From Monomorium pharaonis (lineage: Eukaryota > Arthropoda > Insecta > Hymenoptera > Formicidae), in NCBI RefSeq assembly GCF_013373865.1, contig NC_050476.1, positions 3,952,501 to 4,016,500 on the forward strand: a stretch of 64,000 bases of DNA. Reading direction: 5' to 3'. Below the pieces are notes generated by a model, which worked only from the letters and a program-made list of their open reading frames with translations, ran no database searches and was not told the origin of the DNA. Positions 13,436 through 25,230 of this stretch are shown here, one piece after another. The translations under genes and the position numbers were made by a program. Position 1 is the stretch's first letter; each line of letters starts with the position of its first letter.

Positions 13436-16423
13436 AATAAACGCGCGATTATCAAAATTATTCGGCTGTATATCGTTATTAGAGCTAAGAGCGCGAGTCT
13501 CTACGTATCCTCGGAGTGCGACAGTATGGCGGGCCCGCCGAGAGCCGCTCGTTATCGTAATTGGATAATGCCCATACTAGACCCGCTTTTCCTTGTGCCG
13601 TCACTAACGGTAAATGATCTGTACACATGCAACTATAAAGTATAAATATATAGATCCGTTGAAGGGCTTTCTCGATTTTCTACAAATTTGTTTACTTTCT
13701 TTTGCGCCCGGAGGCGAATGCCAACTTTTGGGGGACCTGATAATTATTTTTAAAAGCCACAGCTAAGCACATAAAGCGAGATACTTAATTTTAAGAGACC
13801 GAGACAAATATCTCGGAGAAAATTACTCTCTAAAATTATATTCCTTCGTACAATTGAATACCTGAAGTGTAAGTTGCGAGAGTACATTTGCTCTTTCTTC
13901 CTTTAAATACCTAACTGACGAATCATCCATTCCGTTGCCTATATATGGGTGTATCGACAAGGAGGCGTATAGGGTTTCCGCGTTATCTTTGAGACGAAAG
14001 GAGGCCAGGGTACAGAAAATAAAGAAAAGAGGAAAAGGAGGAAGAGCCTGCCACCGGACCGTGTCTGGACCGCATCGCAAGCATTACCGTGGGCACTATA
14101 GAAGCAATCAACGAACGATGGAGTGGAGGAAGGGAATCGTCAGCGCTATCTACGTAATATATCGTGGGTTAATTAATCGTTTAATGAAACAGTAGTTAGC
14201 CGTGATGATTGTGATATTTTATTATTATCCCTCGGCGAGGAGAGAGACTCCCAAAGATCGACGGACCGACGACCTTAGAGGGACGCATGGACGACGGCTT
14301 GGGATAACTAAGGAAGAAGGAGGTGAATGCGAAAAAAGAGGATTGCTGACCGATGATAGAAAGAGAGAAAGAGAGAGAGGAGAGAAAGAGAAAAAAAAGG
14401 AAAGAATGAGAAGCCTGAAGAGGAGGACCAAGAAGCAATTTGCGAGGAAATCGTTGCTGCCTGCCAGAGCAGCGATTGTTCGCGCTTGATGTATGGAATG
14501 TTCATGAATGATTTTCGTTATGTTATCACGCGTGTTGTTGCGCCTAACGAGATTTATGCCGTAGTTTCTCGAAATTACGTTCTCAGGGTGATGGGGCCAA
14601 TTTTCTATTTCGCCAGAGAGTGATTTGCACGCCGCGGCCGGGCGATTAAGACCGACTGATTGCGTTGCAGTGCGATATAAAGTTTCGGAGTAAGAAATTA
14701 ATTTTTTGTTCAAGATTAACACCGACAAAACTCGAGATTAACCTATTACTGTGACGGGTTACTCGCGCAATATTTTCCATATTTTCCGCAGTGCACATAA
14801 ATAACATTCCTAATTTCCTGTTGTGATACATTGTACATTTCATTCGTTCAGTTAATCGCATTTACAAAGCTTTTCGCGCATTTTTCTTCGTCCACGAATT
14901 CTTGTATTGCAGATCTTCAAGTTTAAGACAAGAATAATTTCTTTATTATCATCGGATGAAATAAAGCTGGAGAGAAATCGATATATTACGTCTGATATAC
15001 AGCTTTCAGTTAGACTCCGAAAAAATTAGATACATTTGGTGGGATCTATCTAGCACAAGAAATCGTTTCTCGCCACGTCGCAGAGCTATCGTTGGGCGCC
15101 CGGTGATAAATCAACGCTGCAAACGGTCGAGCGATCGCCGTGAAATAAATGCAAGAGGCAGCGGCAATGGCAGCAGTGTTTTCCTGCTCTCACACACGTC
15201 GTTCCCGCGCGTGACGTGTAGCCTCGCAAACGTAGAAATTCCGTGCCGACGACGACACGGGCCAAGAATTCATGTCGGTGGTCGGCGAGCTGCTCGCTCG
15301 TTATAATACACGAGAGCGTTCAATGGAGCGTTTAATAATGATGATTTGGTGGTCGTCGGTTAGGTCCCATCTTCTTTTAGTTCCCTCACCCCGCTGTTTC
15401 TTTTCTTTTCTTCTTTCTCACCGCTTCTTCATCTCTTCCGCACCGCCATAGATCGCCTCCGTTTTCTCTCATTGTCTCCTCTTTTCCTCCGCTGTTCGTT
15501 TCGGTAGGTGGGATGTGTACTTCTTGTAGAGCGAGTGATTGATCGCTTAAAAAACTAAACTCCACCGCGTACCATGAGATCTGGACCTGTGTCGACCTCT
15601 CCTCATTGCTTCTCTTCTTCTTTCTTCTTTCGTTCTTCGCCTCATGGTCACCATTTCTCGGTAGCTGTTGTGAACCCAGCGATGCATCTTTTTTCGTTAT
15701 GCCATTTTTAATCAGCCGATGTCGGCCAAATAACCATCATATCCTTAGATTCACGAGAGAGAGATCCCGGCCCTCGATCATTGCGACGCTCATGGAATCG
15801 AGATAAATTAATCGATAGCGATGATTTCCATTACGGTCGTATTCAACGGTGGAATTCTTTTTTCTCGCTCCGCGATAGTCATATTAGTACATATATTAAA
15901 GAGTTATAATTAAAAAAAATGATTATCATTTTTAGTTTTACAAAAACTACCTATCTGACCTACATTCCAGTTGTTGTAATTGCAATATGTATATCCCTCT
16001 CTGAAAAAGAGATATTGTTTTTTCGAGATGCTAATTGGCTGTCTCGTTATCAAGTGCGTTGTGACTTGAATCACTTTGTGTCATTTTCAGCTGTCGAACT
16101 ATCAATTTTAATAGTTGATTTAAAAACTTTATTAAAGGAAAAAAGAAAACAGAAGAGACGAATATAGTATAACTATGTTAGCCGTCCTCTCGGACCTGTA
16201 ATTAAAGCGCGTGCGCGCCCAAGAACGGACGCGTCGATGCGCCTCGATTAAAAGGCAACCGGCGTCGTCTCGCGTGAAATGGCAATCCAAGTTTGCCGAT
16301 CGTAATTCAAACGCGCTTCCGACCGATAAAATATGACGGAGTAACTAGCCGCACGGGCACCGTAAATTATCCTCTAAATGCCGCGCGCGCGCTACGTAAA
16401 CTACTACGGCACAAAATCTCGGA
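13436..16423. other. noncoding stretch, no gene recognised
   Basis: Mixed composition. The longest frame (167 codons, minus, 14225-14728) is largely a readout of a purine-rich tract at 14300-14440 (GAGAAAGAGAG-type) and is not credible as a protein. A TTATAT/TCAGT pair on the minus strand (TATA-like at 14674-14682, TCA at 14657-14659) has rough promoter spacing but no other support. A CT-rich block (15390-15500) has no consensus exon after it. Confidence 0.55.
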
Positions 16424-16434
16424 GGGGGGGGGGG
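16424..16434 (+). repeat. poly-G tract (11 G)
   Basis: An uninterrupted run of eleven G followed by A and four more G. It is one of five long G runs, all on the plus strand, and may form a G-quadruplex with adjacent runs. Confidence 0.95.
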
Positions 16435-16837
16435 AGGGGACAAAAAGGCGCACCGAGAGCGTCTTGAATCCGTGAATTAAGTTATCTCCCACTAATCGAC
16501 TTCCGAGCTGCGCGCGAGTGTAATATACTCGATCGTAAAATCAAACTTTATTTCACATTCTTGTTCTAGGGACACTCCCTTTACACAATCTACGTGTAAG
16601 CGGCCGGTTGGACGATCGTCATCGCCTAGCTCGCCTTTTACGACTCTATTGCGATGTGACACGACAACAGGGTTAAAGAGTCGAGCATACCTGAATGCGA
16701 TGGCTACTGCAGATGGATTCGCCCTGTAACGACTTTATGTCCACGGTAAGTCGATCTTAAGCTGGAATTAGTACCTTTACGTGCGCAGAAAAGTCCAGAA
16801 GCTTCGATGCGCCCTATGGCGCAATAATTCGGTTTGG

Positions 16838-17677
16838 CGAGGCCTTGCGATATTTCGATTTATCCATAATGAGAATCCCAGGCTTCTATTAGATGTCGCA
16901 TGAACGCGTTGTTGCTTCGTTTTCTCTCTGTCTCTCCTTTCTCTCTCTACCTCATTTAGAATATTCCACTCGTACATCAGGGAAATCGAAGAGGCTTCCT
17001 CGGCGAAGTTCCTCTCAGCCGCTGGTGTCCCCTCATCGTCCTCCGCGTTTATGTTCACGTCACTCTCCGCAGCGCAAGCTTTTTTCGACGTTCTGCTCTT
17101 GGTTTATCTCCCCGGGACATTTCCATCCTTGAGCTTTGTCAGACTAACTGATCGCTAGTCGCGTACGATCGATCGATACAAGTTCGATCGTCTGTAGTCA
17201 ACTTGCAAATGCGGAGGGAAAAAAGGAGGGACTCGTCGTTTTGTGCGCGTACGCGAGCCGTAGAGTGAGCATTAGATATATTAGACAGATGAATGCATTG
17301 TGCGCGAACGACGAGAAGACGAATGGAATAACGAGACGGGTGTCGTGCGAGTCCTTTGACCTCCTCTCTCCACACGGTCCATAAAACCCTAACCCCTTTC
17401 CCGCGCTGTCCCGCTCCCTTTCGCCTTTACTCTCTCCCGCTTATTTTATCGATCCGACGCGTTACTATGTAACCAATATGGTGACGTTACTTGACGCGCT
17501 CTCGCTGGGTTTGCGGTTGTTACGAGCGACGAGCTAATCCTTCGGTAAAGTCGCCTCGGTGACGTCCGGTCGTTATGAACTCTCCTACTGTGTTTCAATA
17601 TTTCCTTTATGCCTCGCGAACCGCGTTAGTGACCGGTCTTTATATTTCGTGCACGCGCGTAAAAGCGGATGTAATAA
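16838..17677 (+). repeat. ~0.83-kb duplicated block, copy A
   Basis: From CGAGGCCTTGC at 16838 to about 17677 the sequence aligns end to end with 27147-27960 in the same orientation. Long identical runs are separated by scattered substitutions and at least five indels. For example copy B lacks about a dozen bases present near 17030 and a short insertion near 17641. Frames open in one copy are broken by these indels in the other, so the block is probably not protein-coding. Shared motifs include AACCAATATGG (17471), GTGACGTTACTTGACGCG (17481) and the GATCGATCGATACAAGTTCG string (17167). I see no TIRs, poly-A tail or target-site duplication, so segmental duplication and an uncharacterised TE both remain open. 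Confidence 0.9.
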
Positions 17678-18053
17678 CTTTGCGTGCATATGCGGCGGCA
17701 GCATATACCAGGATAGAACGTCGCTACATAGGCATTGGTGTAACGAGCGCAACATCGTGATCGCAACGTCGCCGTCGTTGCAGATTTTCCCGTGGAGTAT
17801 CCGAGCACTAAATGCTCGAAATCATCAAACCATCATCAAACGATTACACCCCGAGACCGTTCGCAACCTACTCCAACCACATCCAAGTACCGCAATAAAG
17901 TTTCGTTCATGATTGTAGAAGCTCGGAGAGATCGAGATGTCCTCTTGAATTCCAGCCACGTTCTTCTCGAAGGTTTGTTGAACTGTAATCGACCTGCTCG
18001 CCTTTCGCTAGTTACTGTATCTTATCCCTTCTGGTCTCTTTTTGCATCTCGTT
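17678..18053. other. noncoding stretch after the duplicated block
   Basis: This stretch has no counterpart after copy B, so the homology stops sharply near 17677. Only short overlapping frames on both strands. Nothing further recognised. Confidence 0.5.
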
Positions 18054-18115
18054 AAAAGAAAAACTCAGATATCTTACGAGTTTTCTTTTTTGTAGACGGT
18101 TCTCGAGAACCGTCT
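18054..18115. repeat. two adjacent hairpins
   Basis: The first inverted repeat pairs AAAAGAAAAACTC (18054-18066) with GAGTTTTCTTTT (18078-18089) across an 11-nt loop. Immediately downstream is a perfect 22-bp palindrome, AGACGGTTCTCGAGAACCGTCT (halves at 18094-18104 and 18105-18115), followed by T-rich sequence. Its centre TTCTCGAGAA matches a tail-to-tail heat-shock-element pair (TTCnnGAA). Whether the pair is a transposon remnant, a transcript structure or a protein-binding palindrome cannot be told. Confidence 0.85.
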
Positions 18116-20320
18116 TTTTACTTAGTTTTTGTTTAATAAATCACACTTAGAGAAACGTATTCAAATTGGCGTTAAAAAAATTCTTTAGTACATCTTTAGT
18201 TGGAAGATAGTTAAAACTTGTTCTTAATTCTATAAATAAAGAAAATCAGATTCTTGACTATCAATAAATACAACAGCGATATCTTCTACCGTCTTCTCCT
18301 TGCTCCTCGAAAAATCGCCATTTTAGAAGATACCAAGAGAAATCGGACCCGCGTCGCAGAAGCAAAGTAACAAAATGATGTAGCGAAAACGACCAAGAAA
18401 TACGCAAGACAAGAAGGCGAAATCGATGGGGGCAGCCGGACCGGGCACAGGGGCAGGGTACGATCGTCAAGAGATCCGCGGGCAGATTTAGCGGCCGCCG
18501 CTGACAAGACAATAGCCGTTCCTCTCGTTTTCGGTGAACGCGCATTCCGCGGTCAGGTATGTGCGCTCCTTCACGAAGGAGTTCGGGATGCACGCGCGTC
18601 GCACCCGGCTTCGAGAAATGTTTCCCGTCTCACTTTCTCTCTCTCTCTTTCTTTCTCGCCCGGCCTTTCCTTGCTTCCACTCTGCTTGCCTTTTGTCTCT
18701 CGTGTCTCATTCCCTTAGTCCTCGCCGTCTCTCGTCCTTTCGCGTTACGCGCGAGGAATGGTCTCCATTCGTCTGTCCTGTTGGATCCACTCCCGCACAT
18801 GTTTATCGCCGCCGTGAGAGTGACACTTTCGCACGGATACTACAGACGAGAGAATCGCCGGAAAGGGAGACAGCTAAAACGAAGATTCTACCGAGTCCTA
18901 ATTCGGCGACTTTGTTCTTTTGTTCCTCTTATTTGATTCGCATCTTTTCGATAATAAATATTTCAATCAAAACAAATTGCGCGACAATTATTTATTGGGA
19001 TATAATTATGATTAATTACATTATAATAAATATAAATATAATTATTGAATACGATAATTGTTCAAATGTAGCTTTTAAGGTAATTAATATAATCTGCATT
19101 TATGTTGCATTTGCGTCATTTAATGCCTTTAGTAATTACACATTAAAAGAAATAATAGGAGGCTTTTAATGTTTATAATATGAGAGAGACGATGAGAAAA
19201 AACGAAAGTAATAATGTAAATCATATTTACAGCATTTATTTTGCATATTATAATATTACATGAAATATGTGTTCTTACTTTTTCATTTTTTTCTTTTAAA
19301 GTACGCGCGTCATATATAATACAAAATACATAAAATAATTTATTAAATATTTATTATATTGCAAATATTCTCGATATATCTTTTGTTTACTTGTTACATA
19401 CATTCTCCTGTGGAATGTACGTAACAATTCGTCTCTCGATTTCATTCCTTCTCGAGGGAGCAAATGATCCCGTCGTCCGGAACGAATCGCTCGCGATGCA
19501 TCACTCGGTTCGAATCCGATCAAATCGTCGCGCAGTCGAAATAGAGCCGTTGCGGAAACCCTAGCGCACACCCACGTCCCACCGTTCGGATAGATAGTTT
19601 CTAATTAGCAAACTTCCAGCCCGAGCTGGAGCAACGAAATTAACATTTAACTGTGCGGACACCTGGACGCGGACGGACAGCTAACTAATGCGCGAGCCCG
19701 AGGAAGCTCGTTGAGCCGTGTCCATTGCATGCATATCGTCTGTGTGTGCATTTTACGCATACATATAAATCGATATATACCCCGGAACGTTAATATCTGT
19801 TTGTATACGTACATACGTCGTCCGTGTGCGAACGAACTGGAGTTCGTTGCGGTGCACGTTCCATTCAACCGCCGAACGTCTTTTGCCGTATGCTAGAGAC
19901 GCATGCGTACGACGCATACGTAGATCCTGTATAGGACGAGACAGTGGGTACACATTTGTGAGGAGGATGAAGAAGGAGGGAAGACGCTCGCAGGAGTAGG
20001 AAGGCGGCGAGGTTCAGGACTTTGATTTACATTCTCCCTAATTATAAATGAAACGCGCGCGCTTATTGGCGCGTCAGTAGCCTCAAGAAGGATGAGACGC
20101 AGGCCGCACGAGCAGTGCAGCCTGCGTGCGTGCGTGCGTGCGTATGTACGTGTTAGTCGGCGTCTCTTTTCGATATGTCAGCGAGGAACGTCCGCAAGCA
20201 CGAACGCACACGTGTACGTATGCGCGGTACACGCGTGAACGCGTGCAGGCGGTAACGAGCGATCCGTAGCTCCCAGAAGAAGCTTGCAGCAGGAATAAGG
20301 GAGGGAGAGAGAAGACGACT
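18116..20320. other. noncoding stretch, no gene recognised
   Basis: A CT-rich block (18630-18740) precedes an AT-rich island (18940-19350). The 211-codon plus frame at 18534-19169 runs from CT-rich into AT-rich DNA with an abrupt composition change and shows no protein-like continuity. CAG followed by GTATGTGCG at 18554-18562 is a good 5' splice site, but no upstream exon could be defended. A TGCG tetranucleotide run lies at 20122-20142. A tRNA B-box-like string at 19507 was examined and rejected. Confidence 0.5.
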
Positions 20321-20630
20321 GATGTCGGCGTGCGAATTCTCTTCTCTCCGGCATTTATCACCCGCCAGCCGCGCCAGTTTACGCGCTTTTAGGTTGTGCG
20401 TGTGTGTGTGCGAGAGCTGTGCTCACGAGAGACGGATGAGAAAGGGACGGAGAAGGGAAGGAGAGACGACGGAGGGATACGTAGGAATACGCGAGGCGGA
20501 TTGCGACTGTCTTGAGATTTATTCGTCAGTTGCTGCCTTGGGTTAACGAATGTAGATTCGCCGCTCTAAGAAACGTCGGTTATCGATAGCCGGAGATTTG
20601 TCCGATCTGGCGTATTCCGATTCGAGACGC
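20321..20630 (+). repeat. diverged local duplication, copy 1
   Basis: Three ordered conserved islands are shared with 21099-21410: CGGCATTTATCA (about 20350), GCGCCAGTTTACGCGCTTTT (about 20368) and, about 160-200 bases later, GAATGTAGATTC followed by TATCGATAG and a GAAATTTGTC-like string (20548-20605). The sequence between islands is diverged and differently repetitive (GA-rich here, GAG/GCG-rich in copy 2). This looks like an old tandem duplication of about 780 bp period with conserved islands. Confidence 0.75.
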
Positions 20631-20652
20631 CAGGAAGTTTGGAGGGGGAGGA

Positions 20653-20654
20653 GG

Positions 20655-20677
<23 letters not shown>
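20653..20677 (+). repeat. (GA)n microsatellite
   Basis: About twelve GA units, followed by GGGAGA-type degenerate repeats to about 20690. Confidence 0.95.
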
Positions 20678-20686
<9 letters not shown>

Positions 20687-21098
20687 AAGGGCAGACGATA
20701 TCTACCAAATGTAGAGTGTCGAGTTTATTCGTGTAAATAATATGAAAATATCGTTGCGCTTATCAAGAGATGATGTATACATCGGCAAACGAATCGAAGA
20801 TCGATTCTCTCTTCTAAGAAAACTTTCTGCGAGCCGAAATTGCGTTTGCTTCCTCGGAATCGTCGCCCTCGCGATTTCATCCCGTCACGCGACGCAAGAG
20901 GTAATAATCTGCCGCCGCGGTGGCAAATGAATCGGCAGTCGTCCCCGCAATAATGCGTAATGAATAATACATAACGAATGAGCGCGAAAGAGGCTGCTTT
21001 TTAAAGAGCAGTACGCGCGAGCGATTGTAGGGAGGGCGCGGCGCAGGTTCTTTCTTGCCGAAGGGAAAGGAACGACGGGCGAGTCGACTCGGACGACG

Positions 21099-21410
21099 AG
21101 ATGCGCGAATCGTTTTTCTCCTCGGCATTTATCACTGAAGCAAGTTTACAGCGCCAGTTTACGCGCTTTTAGGCCGCGCTTGTGTGCGAAGACGAATGAA
21201 GAAGAAGAGGAGGAGGAGGAGAGAGGTGCAGCGTAGCGCGCGCGTTTCGACGACCGCGAGCGTTTCGACGATCGCACGGAGCATACAGACGCGACGGAGA
21301 TGCAACGGTGCAATCTGCGCGGGCAAACGATATCGGGCTAATGAATGTAGATTCCGCACCGCGGCGAGCAACAGGTATCGATAGTCAGAAATTTGTCTCT
21401 GCGTCGAGAT
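21099..21410 (+). repeat. diverged local duplication, copy 2
   Basis: Partner of 20321-20630. CGGCATTTATCA (about 21123), GCGCCAGTTTACGCGCTTTT (about 21151), GAATGTAGATTC (about 21342) and TATCGATAG (about 21376) recur in the same order and orientation. A short internal tandem, GCGTTTCGACGA repeated after 18 bases, lies at 21241-21276. No coding frame is conserved between the copies. Confidence 0.75.
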
Positions 21411-22029
21411 ATTAAGTTACCAGCGTCGCGTGTGTGGGTAGAACGTCGCACTGAAAGCGCGCGTGTGCGAAGCTTTCGATTGCGCGGCCTTTAAAAAACA
21501 CAAAGAGGGGTCCTCTCTCGATTCTCCTTTGAAATATCACTTGCGCCATTCGGAATGACGGCCCCCGGCAGTACGCACGCTGTACTTGCGTTGCATTTTT
21601 TCTTTGGAATATGTAACTTGCATTTGTTTTTATTTTGAATCATTACGTTACTTTCGATCAAAGCATTGAGAAGTGGGTGTAAAGTTTCTATTTAAAGAAC
21701 GTTATTTGTTAATATTCATTTTTTTAATAACGTAAAATTAACATACATTTGACAAATGGCACATTAATAAAAATTACTTTTTTTCGCACTAGAACACTTA
21801 ATAAATCATTACTAATTGCGTATTTGTTTTCGTATTTCGCATTATTGCCTCGCGATAGCTCGCCCGTTCTTTCTTCGTTCTTTTCAATAAACCAGCACTT
21901 TTCTGACAGAAAACGCGAGAATTATGCTAACCACGGTGCGGGTTTCGTGATTTGGCCCGACATGCATTTACGATGCAATGTAAAGGGTGAGGGTAGTTCA
22001 TCGGCGCTAGAATCAGCCACGTTCGGATC
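21411..22029. other. noncoding stretch, no gene recognised
   Basis: CpG-rich to about 21580, then AT-rich. The plus frame of 107 codons (21749-22072) shows no recognisable motif. Confidence 0.5.
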
Positions 22030-22055
22030 CGTTCAAGCTCCCGCGAGCTTGAACG
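22030..22055. repeat. short perfect hairpin
   Basis: CGTTCAAGCTC and its exact reverse complement GAGCTTGAACG flank a CCGC loop, followed by TTTTG. The stem is 11 bp. No function is assigned. Confidence 0.85.
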
Positions 22056-22414
22056 TTTTGCAATATTTATAAGCCGCATTTCAATAATATTATTCCAAGT
22101 CGTTCCGTTTCGTATCGCGCGAACGTTCGGGCCAGAACTACTCGGCGACTAGGGGCGAGATCTAATGCTATAGAAATTCAAATGGTGAGATGATGAATTC
22201 GTAGATTATCTTGGCCTAAAAAAGTGTGGTTTATTCGCGAACGATCGTTGCATCGCGCACAGTGGAGTATTCATAATAAAAATTGGCCAAAATTAGTTTC
22301 GACATGAAGCAAACTTTTACAGAAAATAATAATTAATAACATTTTTTATTTAATATTTATTATAATTTAACATGTATTGTTACGATAGTAATATTATAAT
22401 AATTTAATAATAAT

Positions 22415-22905
22415 TTAATAATTTAATAAATCAAAATCTTCTAATTTAGATTCGTCAACTTCTTCGTCGTCCATCGTATTATCTTTTGATCTCAACTTAT
22501 TAGGATAAAAAAGCTAATGTTTTGCTACTAAATAATTTTTTTTTTCTTAGGTCGTGATCGCGAGCTTATTATAAATGGGTCTGAATTTATTAAAAATCCA
22601 TTTAATATGTCTCTGTTACAAGCTTTTTTGGGGAATTTTCTCGAAAAAATTTGTTGACGGAAGTGTTTGTTTCGTGCTTCAGCAGTTTTTTTTGATAGTT
22701 GGCCAATGGGTACTAATGCGTGAGAAATAACTGTAGCTTCATGGATTAACATTTTATGCATTGTAGGTGACATTGGGTGATTGTTTAGTTCAACAATTTG
22801 GCCACGTTTAAAACAGTCATGCGCCTCAGTGTAGATGTTATTAAGTTCTTTAGTTATTTTTCAACTATTGATTCAGAATTATGAAAAAAAGATTTTTTTT
22901 CTGTG
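22415..22905 (-). pseudogene. decayed C-terminal fragment of an insect hypothetical, probably transposon-derived, protein family
   Basis: On the minus strand a frame open from about 22884 to 22528 contains MHKMLIHEATVISHALVPIG followed by QLSKKTAEARNKHFRQ, then RKF and NSDPFI. This pattern (VHK-LIHG--V---ALLPIGQLSEEAQEARNK-----R--SRK then SSDP-I) recurs in uncharacterised proteins annotated many times over in ant and aphid genomes. That is family knowledge from memory, not a search. Decay is visible. A one-base loss in an A run near 22886 separates this frame from HNSESIVEK upstream. A frameshift lies in the poly-K codons near 22540, and an in-frame TAG follows at about 22520. After that an acidic tail MDDEEVDESKLEDFDLLNY resumes and ends in TAA at 22415. 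It is a partial copy without its N-terminal half. I infer a dead retroposed or transposed copy. No function remains. Confidence 0.65.
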
Positions 22906-22960
22906 TTAAGTATAATTTATATTTTTGAATTTTGGCCAAGTTTTTAGAATAAATACTCCT

Positions 22961-23540
22961 ATGTACATCGGCGCACGCTTTTGTTTTATAATTGCGATTT
23001 TTTTATTCTGGATATTGATAGGGTATTGGCGAACAGCACCACGAATAATTTATGTTCTCGAAACGCAAATTATACACGCAGCGAGAATGGAAACGTTTAA
23101 TGTGCAATATGTAACCACGTTACACGATCGCGTTGCGGAACATGCCTCGAGGATACCGCTGAGATATTTTCGTACATTCACTCTACGTTGCATCCGGCAC
23201 CGGATACAGAGATGCGCCTGGATATCAGAACCTTGCTGCATTGCTAGGAACACGACTTGATATTAATGCAACACGTTTCGTACGTACAGCGACCGCATCA
23301 ATATTTTATATACACGCTATTGGCATTTTGTTTGAACATTGGCATTCTGATACTCTTGTAACTTACGTCGCTCAACACACATACGTTTTTTATACAGTGT
23401 TTGCATCATGCATTTATATCATATTATCTTGTTATCATTTGCGTCGACGCGCAACGTTCGAACTTAATAACGAGACTTGCTTTCTATATTTTGGTATTAT
23501 CTTTCAAAATCTTATTGCGTCATTTTTTCAAATTTGCTGA
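22961..23540 (+). pseudogene. possible coding relic with an N-terminal membrane segment, family unknown
   Basis: An ATG at 22961 opens a frame beginning MYIGARF followed by a strongly hydrophobic stretch (residues about 8-22, FIIAIFLFWILIGYW). It continues through YVLETQIIHAARMETF and LHDRVAEHASRIP to about 23165. From about 23163 the coding-like signal moves to another frame, containing ASGTGYRDAPGYQNLAALLG and INATRFVRTATASIFYIHAI, which stays open to a stop at 23540. Codons in both halves look coding-like, and a single frameshift near 23165-23190 would join them. I recognise no family. It could be a transposon, viral or host gene remnant, or chance. It lies directly beside the decayed minus-strand gene at 22415-22905 and may have arrived with it. 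Confidence 0.3.
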
Positions 23541-23664
23541 TCTCTCTCTAAATTTCTTTCTAAGTTTAACCATTTCAATTAATTCGTAAAGAGTTACAAT
23601 ATTCGGAGTCTCTTAATACATGTGCGTTTTAAGCTTAATAAAGTAATAATAAGAATTTTTTAAT

Positions 23665-23673
<9 letters not shown>

Positions 23674-23718
<45 letters not shown>

Positions 23719-23720
23719 TA
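23674..23720. repeat. (TA)n microsatellite
   Basis: About 20 TA units with TGTATA and TACATA variants at the edges, in an AT-rich island. Confidence 0.95.
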
Positions 23721-25230
23721 CATATACAGTATTTAATTAAATTACTTTAATAATTATTATATATAAAATAGTGCATTGATTCTTTTAACATGTCTTTTAA
23801 TTGTGTCTTATCTATTTGTGTTACTTTTCTCTATTATTTATTATCCTAAAGAGATTTCGTTGTATAATTACGTACGATATTATTCGATGTTTGTGCAACC
23901 GCGATGCAACCGCGAGTGGCTTGTACCTTGGAATTGATCCCTCGTGTACTAGCGCGCTTACGTATTTCTCTCGTTGGCTTTAATACGAAATAAAGCCGAT
24001 GATCGTAAGCGAGAAAAGATTGAATACGGGTGGAATTTACAAACGGGCGAGATGCGTTTCGCTGCACACGTGGTGCCGAGGTGAGGTTGGAACGTGCGTC
24101 GGCTTTTCATACACGCCTTCGCGCGAACAAGTGCGAGAGGATGGTGGCGCACACCTTGAACGTGGGAGATGTTCAGATAGTCCCCCGACCCGCGAATACG
24201 TTAGGCAGATTACGTATTATGATGCCCTATTGTATACAAATACGAATACCTACTGTATGGGCTTAGACCACGGAGATAGCTTTGTGGAAATGCACCACCG
24301 GTATTGCGCGAACGGCCCCTCGGGGCCTCTGTTTTAGTCCGGTAAGACTGTTCAGGAAAGCCACAGGATCCATTGAAAACGAAGAGAAAGGTTTCTTTTT
24401 TTCGTGTAGGGAAGAAAATGAAGGGGGCGCTTATTCATTAATACTTAACGACTTCATTAGGCTTTAAAATAAAAAGACGTAGTTAAAGTAGACAATTTTA
24501 TCTGCATTTCAGTGTGGACATAAACAAATAGATCATATACATAATTTATCATACTAGGTTAAAACTGGTTTTTCGTGTTCTACGTTCTAACCATATTTGC
24601 AGTAAAATTATATAACTTATTGAACTATCTTATTCGCGATAAATTTTCATTGCGTTTTCCCCTGTCAAGAATATATACAGCTTTATTATTCTCGATTACA
24701 GCATACAATATCAATTTTTACTTATAGTAAAAATTAGCGCTTTTATTATGAATATCATTTCTCATCAATTGATACCGTGAACGGGCGTTAATCATTATAC
24801 TGCACCACGCAATTACACAGCTCCAGGAGATTTCTGAAAATTATATCTCTTCTCCGAATCGACCATCCCGAGCACCTCCTATTTCTTTATTCCAGTACGC
24901 GTATGATTCATGCGTAGGAACCGACCCGTAAATCATCGGAGTGCGCTACCGCTCGTTATAAACTCTCATCTTTCAACTCTTTCGTTTCTTCTCCATCGTC
25001 GGCCGTTTTTCTTTCCCTTGCTGCGATCCGATCGAAATTTCGAGAGGGTCGTTAAATCATTCGTGGCCCACGGTGTCGATCGGCGCATTTTTTCTCTCCG
25101 CCTTTTGCCCTGTTCCGGGCGTTGTGATAGGAAAAATAACTCGAGATTAAAAAGAAAAACGAAAATGAATCTAATTAATTGTCATGCACGAAATTGATAT
25201 GACATTATGAAGTTTAATAAAATATATCTC

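Noticed and set aside
14641..14690. Minus-strand TATA-like/TCAGT pair
   Set aside because: The TATA-like string (TTTATAT) is weak, the spacing is on the short side and no downstream frame or donor supports it.
14225..14728. 167-codon minus frame
   Set aside because: Its C-terminal half is a Ser/Phe/Leu readout of a GA-rich tract. No splice or start support.
18534..19169. 211-codon plus frame, the longest in the window
   Set aside because: It starts in CT-rich DNA and ends in an Ile/Asn-rich readout of AT-rich DNA, with no conserved motif or gene signals.
19500..19525. tRNA B-box-like GGTTCGAATCC
   Set aside because: The T-arm pairs at only four of five positions, no A box or acceptor stem can be found upstream, and no cloverleaf can be drawn.
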